DNA of 64,000 nt, taken from assembly GCA_973895155.1 (NCBI GenBank), contig OZ316893.1, forward strand, positions 20,708,001 to 20,772,000, written 5' to 3'. This DNA is from Marsupella aquatica. Its lineage: Eukaryota; Marchantiophyta. How positions within the stretch are numbered: position 1 is the stretch's first letter; every line of letters starts with the position of its first letter. Position numbers and translations under genes: made by a program. Shown one piece after another: positions 33,666 to 46,425 of the stretch. The notes under the pieces are model-generated. The model was given only the letters and a program-made list of their open reading frames with translations, was not told the DNA's origin and searched no databases.

Positions 33666-36600
33666 AATCTGTACTTGCTCGTGCTTGGTGTACAACAACC
33701 AGTTCGCGGCTAAACTGTCGACGGTGTAATACTGTTGATACTGTAAGTCCATCAACCGTTATGACTTAGCACTCAATGTCACTTGTGAGTGCGGGCTTCG
33801 TCCCCGCTGAGCTTGAAAGTTTTCTCTATTAATCTCCGTTCTCCTGGATTGAAGATCGTCATTTGCTCTCCCAGCCTACAAATAGGCGAGATCTATTTAA
33901 GGAGTTCCAAGAGAAATCGTCCTGCACATGCGTATAGTGAAGTGGGCTTGAAAGTAGTTATTGAAGCATCCATTAGATTACGAATCAAACTAGACAGATG
34001 CATTTGACATTCCTCGCCAGACAGACGGGCGTAGCAGCGGAGAGAGACGATACAAATTACTACGTACTTTTAAGATTAAGAGGTTCGGGGACGGCAACAG
34101 TAGTGTTGGGTATTCTTTCCGTCAAATATGTCCTGGTGGTTTCCGACTATTCAGCAAAAAACTTCAACCGGATGCAACCCACAGTCGAACTGACATTAGC
34201 TACGACCGTGGCTCATGTTGAAGACGTCAACAGGCCTTAATGACGAATTCAATACAGGAAGTTCAAAATCTCAACCAATCCCAGGCCGATCAGGCCACAC
34301 AGTTTGCACTGGGAGTCACCCCTCATGCATGTCCATTTCTCACGGCAACACGCGGGAACGATTACCTCGCACATCGCAGGAAGCTACAGAGAAATGACCA
34401 ATGCCAGCAGGGTCGCGAACAACGACCCCCATGTCCTGCAGACTCCAGACGAAGGACAGTCTCAAGAGAAGGAAAAACCACATAACAAACCAAACGAAGC
34501 AGCCCTCCGAACCACTTATCAAGCAACAGGATATGGATACACAGCAACTTCCAAGAAAGTCTAAACTTTAGAAGTTCGAAAGAACTCTAAACAGGCTCGA
34601 AAGGGGCAGCAGTGCTACTAAGGCCTGCTACTAAGGCCACCTGAAAGGAAACACTGGCCTGGGCTGCGACAGATACAACTTGGATGGGCAAAGTTCATCA
34701 GAGAAGCCATTGTTTCAAGTCCTGGAGTAGAAGTAGTGTATATCGTTGCATGACAATGACATCATCATAGAAGAATAACAAAGATACTAAGCTAGTCGAA
34801 TCAAGCCCTTTGGTACATTTTGCGCTGCATTCATGGACAAACTAAATCAAAATCCAGCCTGGTCTGGCGGATTATTCCTGCGGATTTACATCGTGAGGGA
34901 GTCACAGCTGCTATCAGCAGAGAAGCGGCGTACCGAGGTTGATTTCCATTCTGAATTGTAACTACTCTTGCAGACCCTTTATTCACAACACCGTTCAAGA
35001 ACTACAGACTCCATCGACTCCTAGACATTAATCAAAGTTTAGGTTCAGAACCAGGAGTTTGAGAAACTGTATCTGAAAGTTTGCACTGGTGGGGTCAATC
35101 TTCAATCCGAGGTAGATCAAAACTTACTTCAGCTCCTAACATAACATGGCTTCTTCCTATTGCTTTGTTAAATGCCATCGATACCCTCAAACGATAGGCG
35201 TCCCTATAGTTTGTTACTTGCAGGTCGAGAGTCTTTCAGTCTCCGAGTCAACTTGTTCACTCCATCAAGTTTTCACTGGGAGATATTCCTCAAGGGTTCA
35301 AATATTTTGTGCACGTGGATACCGCACCACTCTTGAGCGTAATCCGACCATGGATGTGCTCGACAATTGCAATTAAAGAATGTCACTACAGAGTTTGGAA
35401 TGCGTTCATTCTATTATCAGATTCTAAAAGGTACAACAGTCTGATCAGGGAAAGTTAGGCATAGTTCCACGCATTATGAGCCACCAACTACAATTGAGTG
35501 TCACAGTCAGAAATTGCATTTTCCTTACCAGATTCTACAAGGTCCGAGCAATCACATTCAGCAAAATTGTACGCAACGACCGTAAGCTACAATCATCCAA
35601 GAAGAACCGATTCCCATCACAGAAATCCAGAAGTAGTGCCTGAGGGCTGGTAGAACAGAGAACACAGAGAAACAAGTGCTTAGAAAGGCTCGCGGGGACC
35701 ACGTGCACAACAAGGAACGAATCAAACCGCTATCAACCAACGGGGGAGTTGTTCAAAATGACCTGATTATCTGACACAGAAAATTTGGCTAGTCTACTTC
35801 AAGCTCAGGATTACATGCGCCTTTGTGACACTAGGTGCCAATCGAAGAGGAGGCGCAGAATCACGAGGGGAAAATCCATCAATTAACATGAAGACTAAGG
35901 ATCCAGCTCTCAGGGCCCTCAGTTCAGGTGGCACGATGACATCGGGAAAAGACAGCAGGAAACATACACAGAGAGGTGTAGGACTATTACGTTAAACAAG
36001 GGCCAAACAGGTCACGTCCCAGAATTGAGTAATCTAATCAGCTGCTGCATGGCAGCTGTCAGCTATATAAAAGAAAACATTCAACAGGAAGGAAAGCACT
36101 AATAAGTTAGTTCACTCTTGAGCGAAACAAGCGAAAGTAGAGTTTAAGACTACTGATAGTCAAATAAAACACTCTTCGATAATAGGAGCGCTCCACCATT
36201 CTTTCAAGAACTAAAAGAAACATGCTGGCCCAAAGAAAGGAAGGGATGAAGTATGACGGGTTCTACTGACGATTCGGGGGGACCATGGAACTGGAACACC
36301 AGCAAGAACGGTAACCACAGGGACGATCACAGATGAATTTCGATGAAGAAGCACTTTTAGGTGTATTTAATCACAACAGTCAAAAGACTTTGGTCCGGGT
36401 AATTCACCTCGCAAATAACTACAACGCAATAAACGAAGCACGACTTAAAAGAAGGATTGCCGTTAGAAGTTCCTCCGAACGTATGTGCACAGGACCCCGC
36501 AACAGGTTCAAGGGCCCTATGGCCTAATCAATTGTCGAAAACATTCAAGAGGATGATGTCCCCATTGCCCAAACAAAGTCTCTTGTCTTGTGAATAACAG

Positions 36601-37508
36601 TTGGCAGACATATATTCCATGAGGCATACTGTGAATAATACTTAAATCCTCCATCTCCAGTTGAATACATCCTTCATACCTCTATGGCTGCCATAAAATT
36701 TAACGTGGCATAGAGTGCAAAAGACGAGATATAGATAATGCAAAATACAACTGATTTGTAAAATTCACAGCATTATCCAAACTGACCAATTGGCTACACG
36801 TCAAGTCTAGCATCAATAAGAGCGAACTGTTCCAATAGTGATATAGGAAAAGGAAAAGGGAAAAAGCCCAGATGAAGCGATCCACAATTTCGTAGGAAAC
36901 ACTGCATTCAGCAATCAGTTCTCTAAAAAGCATAATATTCTTCAAAAAATGGTTAATTTCAATGGTTACACACCTGCTTCAAACAGATGAGGAGAAACAG
37001 GTACAATATGTACAAAATCCAGTTTAGTTATTGTCCACTGAGTCTAGTCTCTACCAGGTACCTGGATAACTTACTTGCGGTAACTGAGTAAGTTCTTCAC
37101 AACAAAGAATTCATCCTCACCCACTTGGGTGCAGGGCCTTTTGATCCAAATTACAGCTCATAGCCTGGAGACAAAAAAAGATTAAAAAACCGTGCGCAGA
37201 ACTAAGAGACTCTTAAATTCATCAAGAGCTCCAAAAACAAGCTCCCTACATTCCCTCCCTCAGTTGGCAGTCTCCCCTTTGCAGAAAGTCTATATGTGCA
37301 ACATGAATATGCAAAAAAAGGGTAAACGGAAGCAAGAGAACAAATTGGCACCTTTGGTTTCAGTTGTATCTCCCAGAAAGCGGTCAGATAAGTGACCCAG
37401 CCTTCTCAGTTTAATCTCAACATTTACTCAGGACAAATGCTATATCCTACAGACTTCTGTCAAAACAGTCATCGACACTTGAATTCATCTCCTCATTTGA
37501 AGATACTA

Positions 37509-40500
37509 TCAAGAAGGCCTCCATTGAGTTGGAGTAGGGCCTCCAGGTCGAAAGTTAAGCATATGTTGACCTTGAGGTGGTGGTGGTGGTGGCACTGACA
37601 AACCAATAGATACAGCATTAGTGAGTAGCTTGGGCAGTTCATATCACAGAAGTCAATGACTCCCTTGACTAACTGACTACGAACAGAAGATTCCAGGTAG
37701 GGAGATAGTGAATTTACCTGTGCCACCTTGCAGCATTGTTCCAGGTAAGCTTGCCCCGTACTGAAACGGCGGAGACGGGATCAGCATGTTCCCTGGAATG
37801 TTACCCTGCATTGGCGCAGAATGCCTGAATGGAGGTTGTGCAAATGGCTGAGGCACAACGGGATGGTGCATATTCACATGGCCTGATGAATACGTAGGAG
37901 CATGACTTGGCCGCATCATACCATTATTCATTCTATACACTTGATCAGGAGGGTACGTGCTCCCTGACAGGAACTGAGCTCCACCTCCTGTATTCTCACC
38001 ACTCATATGGCCTGCAGTGCGTGCGGAATCATGAACGACCAATTATTACTAACACACCCCTCAACTTAGGTCCTATTCAATTGATGGTCTTCACACCTTA
38101 AACATGTGACAGCCGACGCTCTCTACTTCTAAACAGAACAACCAAAAGCAAAATAAAATCTGGATCTTGAAACCACTTGCAGAAAATATACATCATTGCC
38201 AAAGTTTCTTCGAGGGGCGGAAAGTCGTAGCATGTACCTTCGGTCGGCAAAGCTGAACCACCTGCCACAGGCACTGGTCGTCCATCCACATGAGTGAGAC
38301 CTGACTCCACAGCCCTATCTACGGCAGGATCGTGCCTCTGTCGAAGATGTGGTGAGACTTTCTCTTGGTCTACCCCAAATTGTGTTGAGGATTGAGGAGG
38401 ACCACCAGGAAGAGGTTTGAGGGGTTGCATATAAGGTCTCTGTGCAAAACCAGGATTTCCAAGAGCCAAGGATGGAGCATGAGAGGTATTTTGAGGAATA
38501 TGAGGAGAGGTTTGAGGCACATGGGCAGAACCTTGACCAACATGGACAGCATTCTGGGACACATGTCCTAGATTTTGCATCCGCGGAACTGGGGTGCTAC
38601 TTTGCGGATGATGAGAGTTATGTTGGACATGAAGATGTGTGGCAGTTTGAGCAACATGCTGTGCGTGAGCAGCACTTTGTGCAAGATGTTTAGCGTGAGC
38701 AGCTGCATAAGCACTTGGCGGGCCATGAGAATTTAGTGCAGGTGCAAGACCCGGTGAAATAGGGGGACCAAGGTTACCATAAGGCAGAGAAACGGCCAGG
38801 TTGGGACCGTTGGGACGTGTTGCTATCGGAGCATTTGGGAATGTAGATGAAGACCCATATGAAGGACCTACAACAGAATGAGTAACTTGAATTGGCTGTG
38901 CCGTAAAAGGAGTGAAGATACCTGGTCTAGGCTGATCTGTGTCTCGCAACAGTGGCTTTCCAACAGGCATGAAGGGCTGAACGGGTTGTAAACTCGAATC
39001 AGAATGACTAGCCCGCGACGGCACTGGTGACTGTTCCTCTGCGACAGTAACTGGTGGAGAAGGGGGAAGGGGAGGGGGCGAAGGTGGAGGAGATGCAGGC
39101 AAAGGAGGAGGTGATGGCGGAGAGCCAGAAGGAGGTGGGGGAGGTGGAGGAGGTCCTTGAGGGAGAGGAGGTTGGGGACTGCCGGCAATAGATGATTCGC
39201 TTACATCTGACACTGCAGCAGCTTGACCTTCGGTGGATGAAGCTGGATGAGGAGGGCTTTCATCCAGTGTCTCCTCCATCCTCGCCCTCAAATCATTTTC
39301 AGAAGGAGAGACATCTTCCATCTCTAGCTCACCATCAACAGCTTCCAAAACATGGCAGTGTTTTTCAGCTTCCTCCTGCTTCTCAGGTTCAGCTGCAACT
39401 GAGCTATCTTTAGTCTCGTCGGGTTGACTCAAATGAACGGTGTCCTCTTTGTCACTCTGTTTACCTCCATCTCCATCACTACCTTCCTCGTCATCTTCAA
39501 ACATTCGTGGAAGATTCAAGCCTGCCAGTGCAAAACTCGCATTGCTGCAATTGCATGAAGAGCATAAAAACATCAGGGACTCCGGCAGAAGCAGGCCAAG
39601 AGATTTGGTCAACTTTCGATCTGTAGAGGACCATTAAAAGTCACTTGAAAGAAACAGGTTGTGGCTCATTCATACCTTCCATATTCATCAACAAACATGC
39701 CCTCCATTTCCCTTAATGGATCGTCCACAGCACGCTCTGATCGTGACGGTCGCCGGCTATTACCAACCGACAACTTATCATCGTTGTGGGACTCAATCTC
39801 AGTGATAAAGTGTCGTAAAACTTGCTCGGGTAAGATGCCTCGTTCTAACCACAACTTAAGTACCTGGAGAGATGTACAATTAACCAATTACCAACAATAT
39901 AACAACGCAGAAAACTCTGCACAGCTTATCGGAATTTAAGAAACAAGGAGCGTGCCAGAACCAACCTTCAGACATTGCCGCCGATTTTCTCGAGCACTAG
40001 TTCCGGGTGGAGCTGCCGCATTGAGTAAGCGAGGCAATGCCTCTTTCACAATAGGGGGAAATGCTGCTCCAATAACTCCTGCAGAGCACAGTAGATGAAG
40101 GTTAACACAATGACTTATCAAACCAATGTTAAAAAGGTTTCAAACTTTCGGCGTGTGCAAACAACTGAGCATACCTTTCGAACCGTGTGAACATTGAGTG
40201 ATAGAATCCACCAGGAAAAACAGGTCAACACGGCGATGAAAACTCGGCTCATTTTCCAGTTTCTCAACAATCGTTTCCACAATCTACGAAACATTCAAAA
40301 AAAGCCAATTAGTACCGAAATTGCAAAGATATCTATCTATCGATATATAGTAGCCAAACAATCGAAAGGAGATAAGTGCACCTCAAGGACAATGCTTTGA
40401 GACTAGGTACGCTACGTTTGTGTCAAGAGCTCAAATATCAAATAACCTCTCCAGACAAGTTCTGATAGACGGATTCAGGACCATCTATAAGCCAACCCAT

Positions 40501-43500
40501 CGCATCATTACTTTGGCGCACCATGCATTCTACGATGCACAGAGAATACAAAGGAACAAAGCAGTGCCTAACGAATCTGTTCAGAAGATCGGCAGTCGAG
40601 AACTCTTTCATATACTAATCAGTCTTATTAACCGTGTTCCCAAAATTAAAGAGGCCAGCTGACTCTATCACCAAGCGACCACACTAGTTTTCAAAATCGC
40701 GTCACATTGAAGTTCCCACAGTGCACAGCCTCAGATTCTGTCGAAACAAAAGACACACCTGTTCAGCAATCCCATGCTTCACGCACTCAAGTGCATGATG
40801 TGATGCACGACCAATACTTTCTTTAGTTCGCGAGAGGGTCTCCAGCATTCCTGTAAAAGAGTCTCGAGCAATAGCTGCTTCAGTGGACTCTAAGGGCTGT
40901 TCTTCGTCTCTTGATCCTGATGGCTGTGCCCCGCTTACATTATCTTTTCCACTCCTCCCTCCAACAGAGTCATTAGGTGACAAGAAATCTGCATAGGGGC
41001 CCGAAGATTTTGGTGCCTCCTGAGGAATTCCACTCGGTACCTGCTGAACCGGAGAAACGAACCTTGAACTCCCTCTTCCTTGAATAGGAGAAGGACTAGT
41101 AGCCAGGCCAGGTCCGACCCTGTCTGATACATTCCCTGAATGATCTACCCCAACAGGCATTTGCCGAGCCTGTCTCTTAGCCTGAGCTGCCGCAATAAGA
41201 TACTTCAACGACATGGAAGAGGCGGATCCATCCCCCTGCAGGGACTTTTGCTTTGTCTCCTTAGCAGCTTCAACCCTGTTGGATCGGACGTACACCGCAG
41301 TGAGCAATTGGAATAACCCAAGTTCATGCTACACTAGACATGTGCGCAAGAGCACGTTCTTGCAGGGTAACTCCATCAAAATTCCTCACTAAGAGCTGTA
41401 AACCTTACTCAATCATCGTGCCAAGGGCCACTATAAAGGCAGTACTAACAGATCAGAAACGTAAAACACCTATACTTACGCTTGACGGAGCTTGTTCTCA
41501 GGAACTTCTGGCCGTAGTTTCACAGGAGACGTGAATCCTTCCAACTTAACTCCATTTACCCTCCCAGAGTCAATTGACAGCCCACTTGACAGACCTTTGC
41601 CCTTCTCGTTCGGCGTCCCTGGCACAGCCTTGCCAGGAGTATTTGACTGAGAGCTCGAAAAAGGCTGCTTTACAGACCCCGCCTGGGAGTTTTTGTCTAC
41701 GTGGAGAGCCTCATCAACTCTTTTCGATTCTGGGCTTGTAAGTGTTCCAGTAGATTCCTTACGAGGGCTGGTGATGGGCTTTCTTGCTTTATAAGTCTTC
41801 AACTTCACATGTGACTTGTCAGTTTGAACCTTTGGTGCATCCCCTGCCTTCCCTTGTTTATCAGTATAACCCTTTCTATGATCACCTCCTTTGACGTTTG
41901 ACTTCTCATTTTGCACCTTGGTCAGAGGTCCACTTCCACCAACCTTAGTAGCTGGTAGAGAGTTACCACGATGTAACTTTGCCGAGAGTTTTCCATCACC
42001 CACCTTCTCCTTCTTCACTGTCTCCTTACCGTCAGCTACATTGCTTGGAAGCTTAGTAAGAGGAGATGAATCCAACACATCCGCTGTAAAGACAGCAGCT
42101 CTTGACACACTGCAGCTCTTGCTAAGAGCCGGCACACCTTTCCTTGGTGTAGATTTTGTCTCGCTTCCTTTTGCGTTCAAAGTGTTTTGCTTCTGCTCGG
42201 ACCCGTCGTGGGATGCCTGACCACCTTGAATCGCAGCACTCTTACTGTCACCAGGCTCCCCGACGTGGGTGGAGGCAACTTCAATTTCAGAAGCACCCAC
42301 GGCTTCAAACGCAGGGTGCCAGCGTTTGGAAGGCGGGAGCACTGCTTCGTCGTCGGGTAGGCTGCTCCGTATGCGATATTTTGCCGCCTTAGGTGGCAAA
42401 CTAGTGCCTTTTTCTCGAAGGTCACTACCTTTCAGATCCTTCGCAGAAGTATCTGTAGGTTTCAAAGTAAGATTTGCTTCCTTTGGACTAGTTCCACCGG
42501 CAATTTTTACTTTCTTTGAAGATTTAAAATAAGCCTTTGTTGGCTTGTGCATCCTCTTCTTCCGCCGATCAGACATCAATCCCGCTGCCTTCCCACATTC
42601 GTAATCCTCATCATCATAATCAGAGTCCAAGTCATCGGACTCTTTTGTCTCATCTGAGTCATCACCTGTGATGATGTTTTCCCTATCCTTACCAGGAAAG
42701 CTTCCCTTCTTCCTGGAGTGGGTACTACTGCCTCGTCCCGCTCCCACCCTGCCCCGGAACTGATTTCTCCCTGATTCGAGGAGGTCCGCGCTATCACTTA
42801 CTGAGACGGGACTGAGAACCGGAGAGTCGGTTCTTTCCAGGGTCTCCTCTACTAAACGGTTCTCTACACATAGTTCTGTGGTGTGCTCCTGGTCATCGTC
42901 ACTACTACCGACAACAGATTGGTTTCGAAAATCTACCCCACCTCGAGAAGACGCCTTGGACTGCTGCTTACCAAACCTTCGACCCTTCTTCTGGAGAGGT
43001 GACTCCAAACGTACATCATCGTCCTCCATGTCATCCTCCATGCCAGCCCCTGACAACACCACTGCCTTCGACGACCCAGGAGCTCCACCATTCCGCATGG
43101 CCTCGCCGCGGTTCTTGTAACGTCTCTGCTTGTACTTTTTATTCTTGTGAAATTTGCCACGAGAAACCACAATTGGTTGTGGAGGCTTCTTCTCCACTGA
43201 CTGATTCAGCCTCTTCAAAGCTTTACCAAATGCTGCTCTCCTGGTCGGCTGCGCTCCTCCTTTAGGGCTTTCGGTGATAGGAGGAGTTGGCTGTTTCTCA
43301 ACTATTGGAATGACTTCCATCGGTTTCTCCACATCAATTACGGTCTTTCTTACTTTCTTCCTATAGTAATGCACTTGATCAGCATCAAACGAGTCTCCTC
43401 CTTTGACACTAACCTGGCTAGGTTTGCTTCCCAAGGTACTAATGGCAGTTGGTACATCAGCTTCATCTTGCTTGCCTTCATCCAATCTTTGGCCATCGTT

Positions 43501-44889
43501 TCTGGGATTGACTTTGGCAACCTCTGCTTCCGGTTCTCTGTGTGGCTTAGATTCACTCCCCTCTTTGAGTCCAAGACCTCCCGTAGACCTATCGTCGAAA
43601 GACCTTGCGCCGGGTGAGGCCGGATCCGAGTCCTCCTTTACATCACTCCCTTCAACGTCCGTTACTCCTACCTTGTCATTGGCGTGGGGGAGGTTTCCGT
43701 CTTCTTGTTGCTCCTCGTTTGCCCGTATAACTTCATCCATGTCAACTTGATTTTCATCCTTTCGCTCGTCATCAGCTTTACAAATCTCTTGGATTGCTTT
43801 GCCAAGACCTTGAGGTAGACTCTTCTGTTGTAGCTTACCAATGAGGCCACTCCGTTCTCGAGGCGTGAACGGAAGAATTTCACTGTAGTGGCAGTGACGA
43901 CTGTAAACCAAAGACAGACGACTTTCAGTCTTTGGCAGAAGAGCTCCACAAGACATGCGACTTCAAGTCCGAGGCGGAAGACCAAACAAGAGCTAAGCGG
44001 TCAGATAACTCACACTTGGTTGGTTCCGAAGAAGCACACGAAAATCTTGTTCGGATTCCGATTGGGAGGCCACCCGCATGACTCAGCGTTGCTTATCTGT
44101 CAAAGGGCAACGTAAATCAGTCCACGGATCATAGCTGGGATTGAGAACCTTGACACAAACTTAGAGTACATTACCAGCTGGGTGACCACCTTCACTTGCA
44201 AGTCTAGAGAATATTAGGGCAGAAGCTTGGCGAAATAACTGCAGGGACGGCTAAATTAAGATGGGTGTACTGCTGCACACAACACAAAGTCTACGGAGTG
44301 ACCCGATAAGGAAAGTGACGGTGAGACGGTACGAATGGTGCAACAGAACTATAAAACTGACGACTCTGTCCGCACAACAACAGCGACTACTCACCTAGCG
44401 ATAGGTATTTTAGCTCGAATAGAAAGGATAAGCAATACCTTTTTAAAGAACTCAAAACGGCAAAGCTCCAAGAGGATTCCTAATTTGACCTAAATCTCAA
44501 CACACTTACAGGTCTGACAGGAAGACATGGTACAGAATGAGCATATCATATTATGTCTACGGGGATACAAACAGAACCGTCTACTTCATTGTCTCAGTAA
44601 TCGCGCTCGGGCACATTCAAATGGAACCCTAAACGACAATTGGATAGAACGCCCCACACCCTCAGAAGGTCCGTAACCTAAGTGAGCGGAGAGCTGTGCT
44701 AGACACCACGCAACATGTTCGACGAAAAATAAACGACAAACCAGTCGAGTCTGATATGACGCTCCCTACCTTAGCCGGCCACGCTGGATAGCCCTTAACT
44801 TTCGCGAGGACCAACTCCCCTTCATTCCACTCCCGTCTCGCCGCGGCAGCCTTCAAAGCGCTACCCCCTTTCTTCCGGCCCGGCGCCAT
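37509..44889 (-). CDS. HUA2: HUA2-like PWWP and CID-domain nuclear protein (HULK family)
   Basis: In Arabidopsis this family acts in the nucleus on flowering-time and floral gene expression through transcription and RNA processing. Ten exons with GT-AG borders give one open frame of 1745 codons: 44770-44889, 44014-44096, 41480-43900, 40759-41275, 40175-40283, 39966-40078, 39676-39863, 38238-39544, 37718-38011 and 37509-37594. The PWWP domain spans exons 1-3 (LVLAKVKGYPAWPAK at 26-40, then FVCFFGTNQV). Exon 3 is long, charged and has basic nuclear-localisation-like clusters. Exons 4-7 encode the RNA-polymerase-II CTD-interaction-like domain, about 1012-1150 (LSRTKESIGRA, HRRVDLFFLVDSITQCS, RENRRQCLK). 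REMEGMFVDEYG precedes an acidic, Pro-rich and His-rich tail. The start is MAPGRKKGGS, just before the PWWP. The length exceeds the usual roughly 1400 residues of angiosperm members. Confidence 0.93.
38238..39188 (-). other. Low-complexity C-terminal segment of the HUA2-like protein
   Basis: Within exon 8 a polyproline tract (PPPPPPPPSGSPPSPPPLP and neighbours) is followed by a degenerate His/Gln-rich repeat of 8-11 residues: AHAKHLAQSA, AHAQHVAQTA, NAVHVGQGSA, HVPQTSPHIPQ. The Pro tract is expected in the family. I do not recall the His-rich periodicity as a family feature. Confidence 0.7.
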
Positions 44890-45857
44890 TGCCTTTGCGT
44901 TGCAACCCAACGGTCCACCTTTGTCATGAGAACTAGAGAAAGAAATGACAGGGAAGCAGGAAGGAGAGCCCCGACCTCCCTCTCCCTCACAAATTGATTT
45001 CCGACAAGAGCCCAATTCACTCTCACAAACAACAACGATGACGACGACGATGAAAGTGATGCAAAAAACACCGCACACACCCCGGTGTTGCTCCTGCTGC
45101 TGCTGCTAGAAAGAACGTCAGTCAGAAACCTAACGTACGAACGCAATCCCCGGCCAACAAACACGACCACCACACCACACCACGGGGAGGAACAGGAACA
45201 CCACCCACCCGAACGGAACGACCAGCGACGACAACATCACCGATGGGGACGAAGACGCAGAACGACGACAAGCGCTGGAGGGCATAGCAGTAGCACCAGC
45301 AGCAGCAGCAGTAGTCCTATCCCGTTGCTCGAGCACCATTCCGCCCCGCGAGGCATATGCAACACATAGGCCGACGAGAACCTCTACACTTTCTACACCA
45401 CCAACAACATCTACACATCCGACTCAAATCCCCTCTACTCCTCCTCCTCCCTACCCAGTACTTCTCGCGGTCTTCTCTTCACAGATCGTTTGATTGTACG
45501 CACTTCTTCTTCATCACGCTAGGGTTGCCCATGCCATCCAGTAGGTGCTGGTCGTGACAAAGTAGCAACAAAAACCTCGTTGGCCCGAACATATACACGC
45601 ATGCTGCATATGCTTCTACACGAGACGAGGAGAGGAGAGAGGGGCGAAACAACGGAGTTGGAAAACGCCATCCACAAAGCAGTACAGTAGCTACTAGAGT
45701 ACTTACTACTCCTACTGTACTACTCCGCCCCGACTCCCCCCCGACTGTAACATGCTCACGGAGTTCGAGCAGGGCCACCGGCCACGATGGCCCTCGGCCG
45801 GGTTGAGCGGGGCCAGGCGGGGCCGACGTGTCCTTCGTGTTTTCTTTTTCGTTTTTT
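44890..45857. promoter_or_regulatory. Upstream region of the HUA2-like gene
   Basis: This is the presumed promoter and 5' UTR, with transcription running leftward. It holds short triplet runs (TGCTGCTGCTGC near 45098, CAGCAGCAGCAGCAG near 45300) and CT/GA-rich tracts. The open frames across it are compositionally biased and unrelated to known proteins. No TATA box is evident, which is common for housekeeping-type plant promoters. Confidence 0.35.
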
Positions 45858-46425
45858 CTCATTGACTTATTCAACTTTTATTGAACCTGTCCCACATACT
45901 ACTCCATGTTACTAATGTGCTCTCAAAACAAAATTATTTACTCCATGTTACAAATGTGCTCTCAAAACAAAATGATTTATCAATGCATCCTCATTTTGTA
46001 TTTGGGTTTGTATTAACTTATATGTGGGTTCTCATTTCCATTGGCAAGTTGTTACTGGCTAGACTTAAACCATCATGACACCCTAGTGTCCCCTTGTTCC
46101 GGGGCAGTCACAGGTTTTGGGAGGGGCAAAAACATTCAAATTTTTGCTCCACACTCCCCTCACTAACACTCAACACTTTTGGCCCTCAGTTTTCCTCAAG
46201 GAAAGGAAACACAGTGGGGAAGGGGAAGCGGGGCCAAGGGGCACAACAGGTTAAGGCTAGCCAGTAGCAACTCACCACGTGGCAACAAGAACTCACACAT
46301 GAGTTAATGTTAACCCAAATACAAAATGGGGGACGTGTTGATAAATAATTTTACTTGGGGCCACATTAGTAGTATTGGATAGTTTGAGGGACAGGTAGTA
46401 AAAAGCTGTTTAGTCATTTGAAGAA
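45858..46425. mobile_element. Fold-back (MITE-like) element with inverted arms of about 225 bp
   Basis: The left arm runs TTGAACCTGTCCCACATACT ... CATTTTGTATTTGGGTTTGT-like ... TTGTTACTGGCTAGACTTAA. The reverse complement of 46240-46425 gives TACTACCTGTCCCTCAAACT ... CATTTTGTATTTGGGTTAAC ... GTTGCTACTGGCTAGCCTTA in the same order. The pairing continues into the centre (TGTCCCCTTGTTCCGGGGC with TGCCCCTTGGCCCCGC) to a tip between GAGGGGCAAAAAC and TTTTTGCTCC. The left arm also has a 39-bp tandem duplication (45900-45977). No transposase is present. It lies about 1 kb upstream of the HUA2-like start. Confidence 0.75.

Larger units (their letters stand above)
26330..37508. other. Gene-poor interval of about 11 kb
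   Basis: Apart from one weak ORF (27568-27975) and the repeats listed separately, no gene could be supported on either strand. Open frames are short and without recognisable motifs. A TATA-like CTATATAAAAG near 36063 has no gene behind it. A few minus-strand segments near 28535-28996 are open and one follows a good acceptor (TTCCTCACAG, near 28790), but no family was recognised and no multi-exon model could be closed. Confidence 0.5.

Noticed and set aside
34215-34564. Overlapping short frames in three phases
   Set aside because: All three + frames are open for about 80 codons with Gln/Arg/Thr-rich chance composition; no gag or zinc-knuckle motif was found.
36060-36075. CTATATAAAAG as a core promoter
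   Set aside because: No gene or open frame with support follows within 1 kb on the + strand.
45479-45874. 131-codon frame in the HUA2-like upstream region
   Set aside because: It is low complexity with no homology and is most likely chance in promoter DNA.
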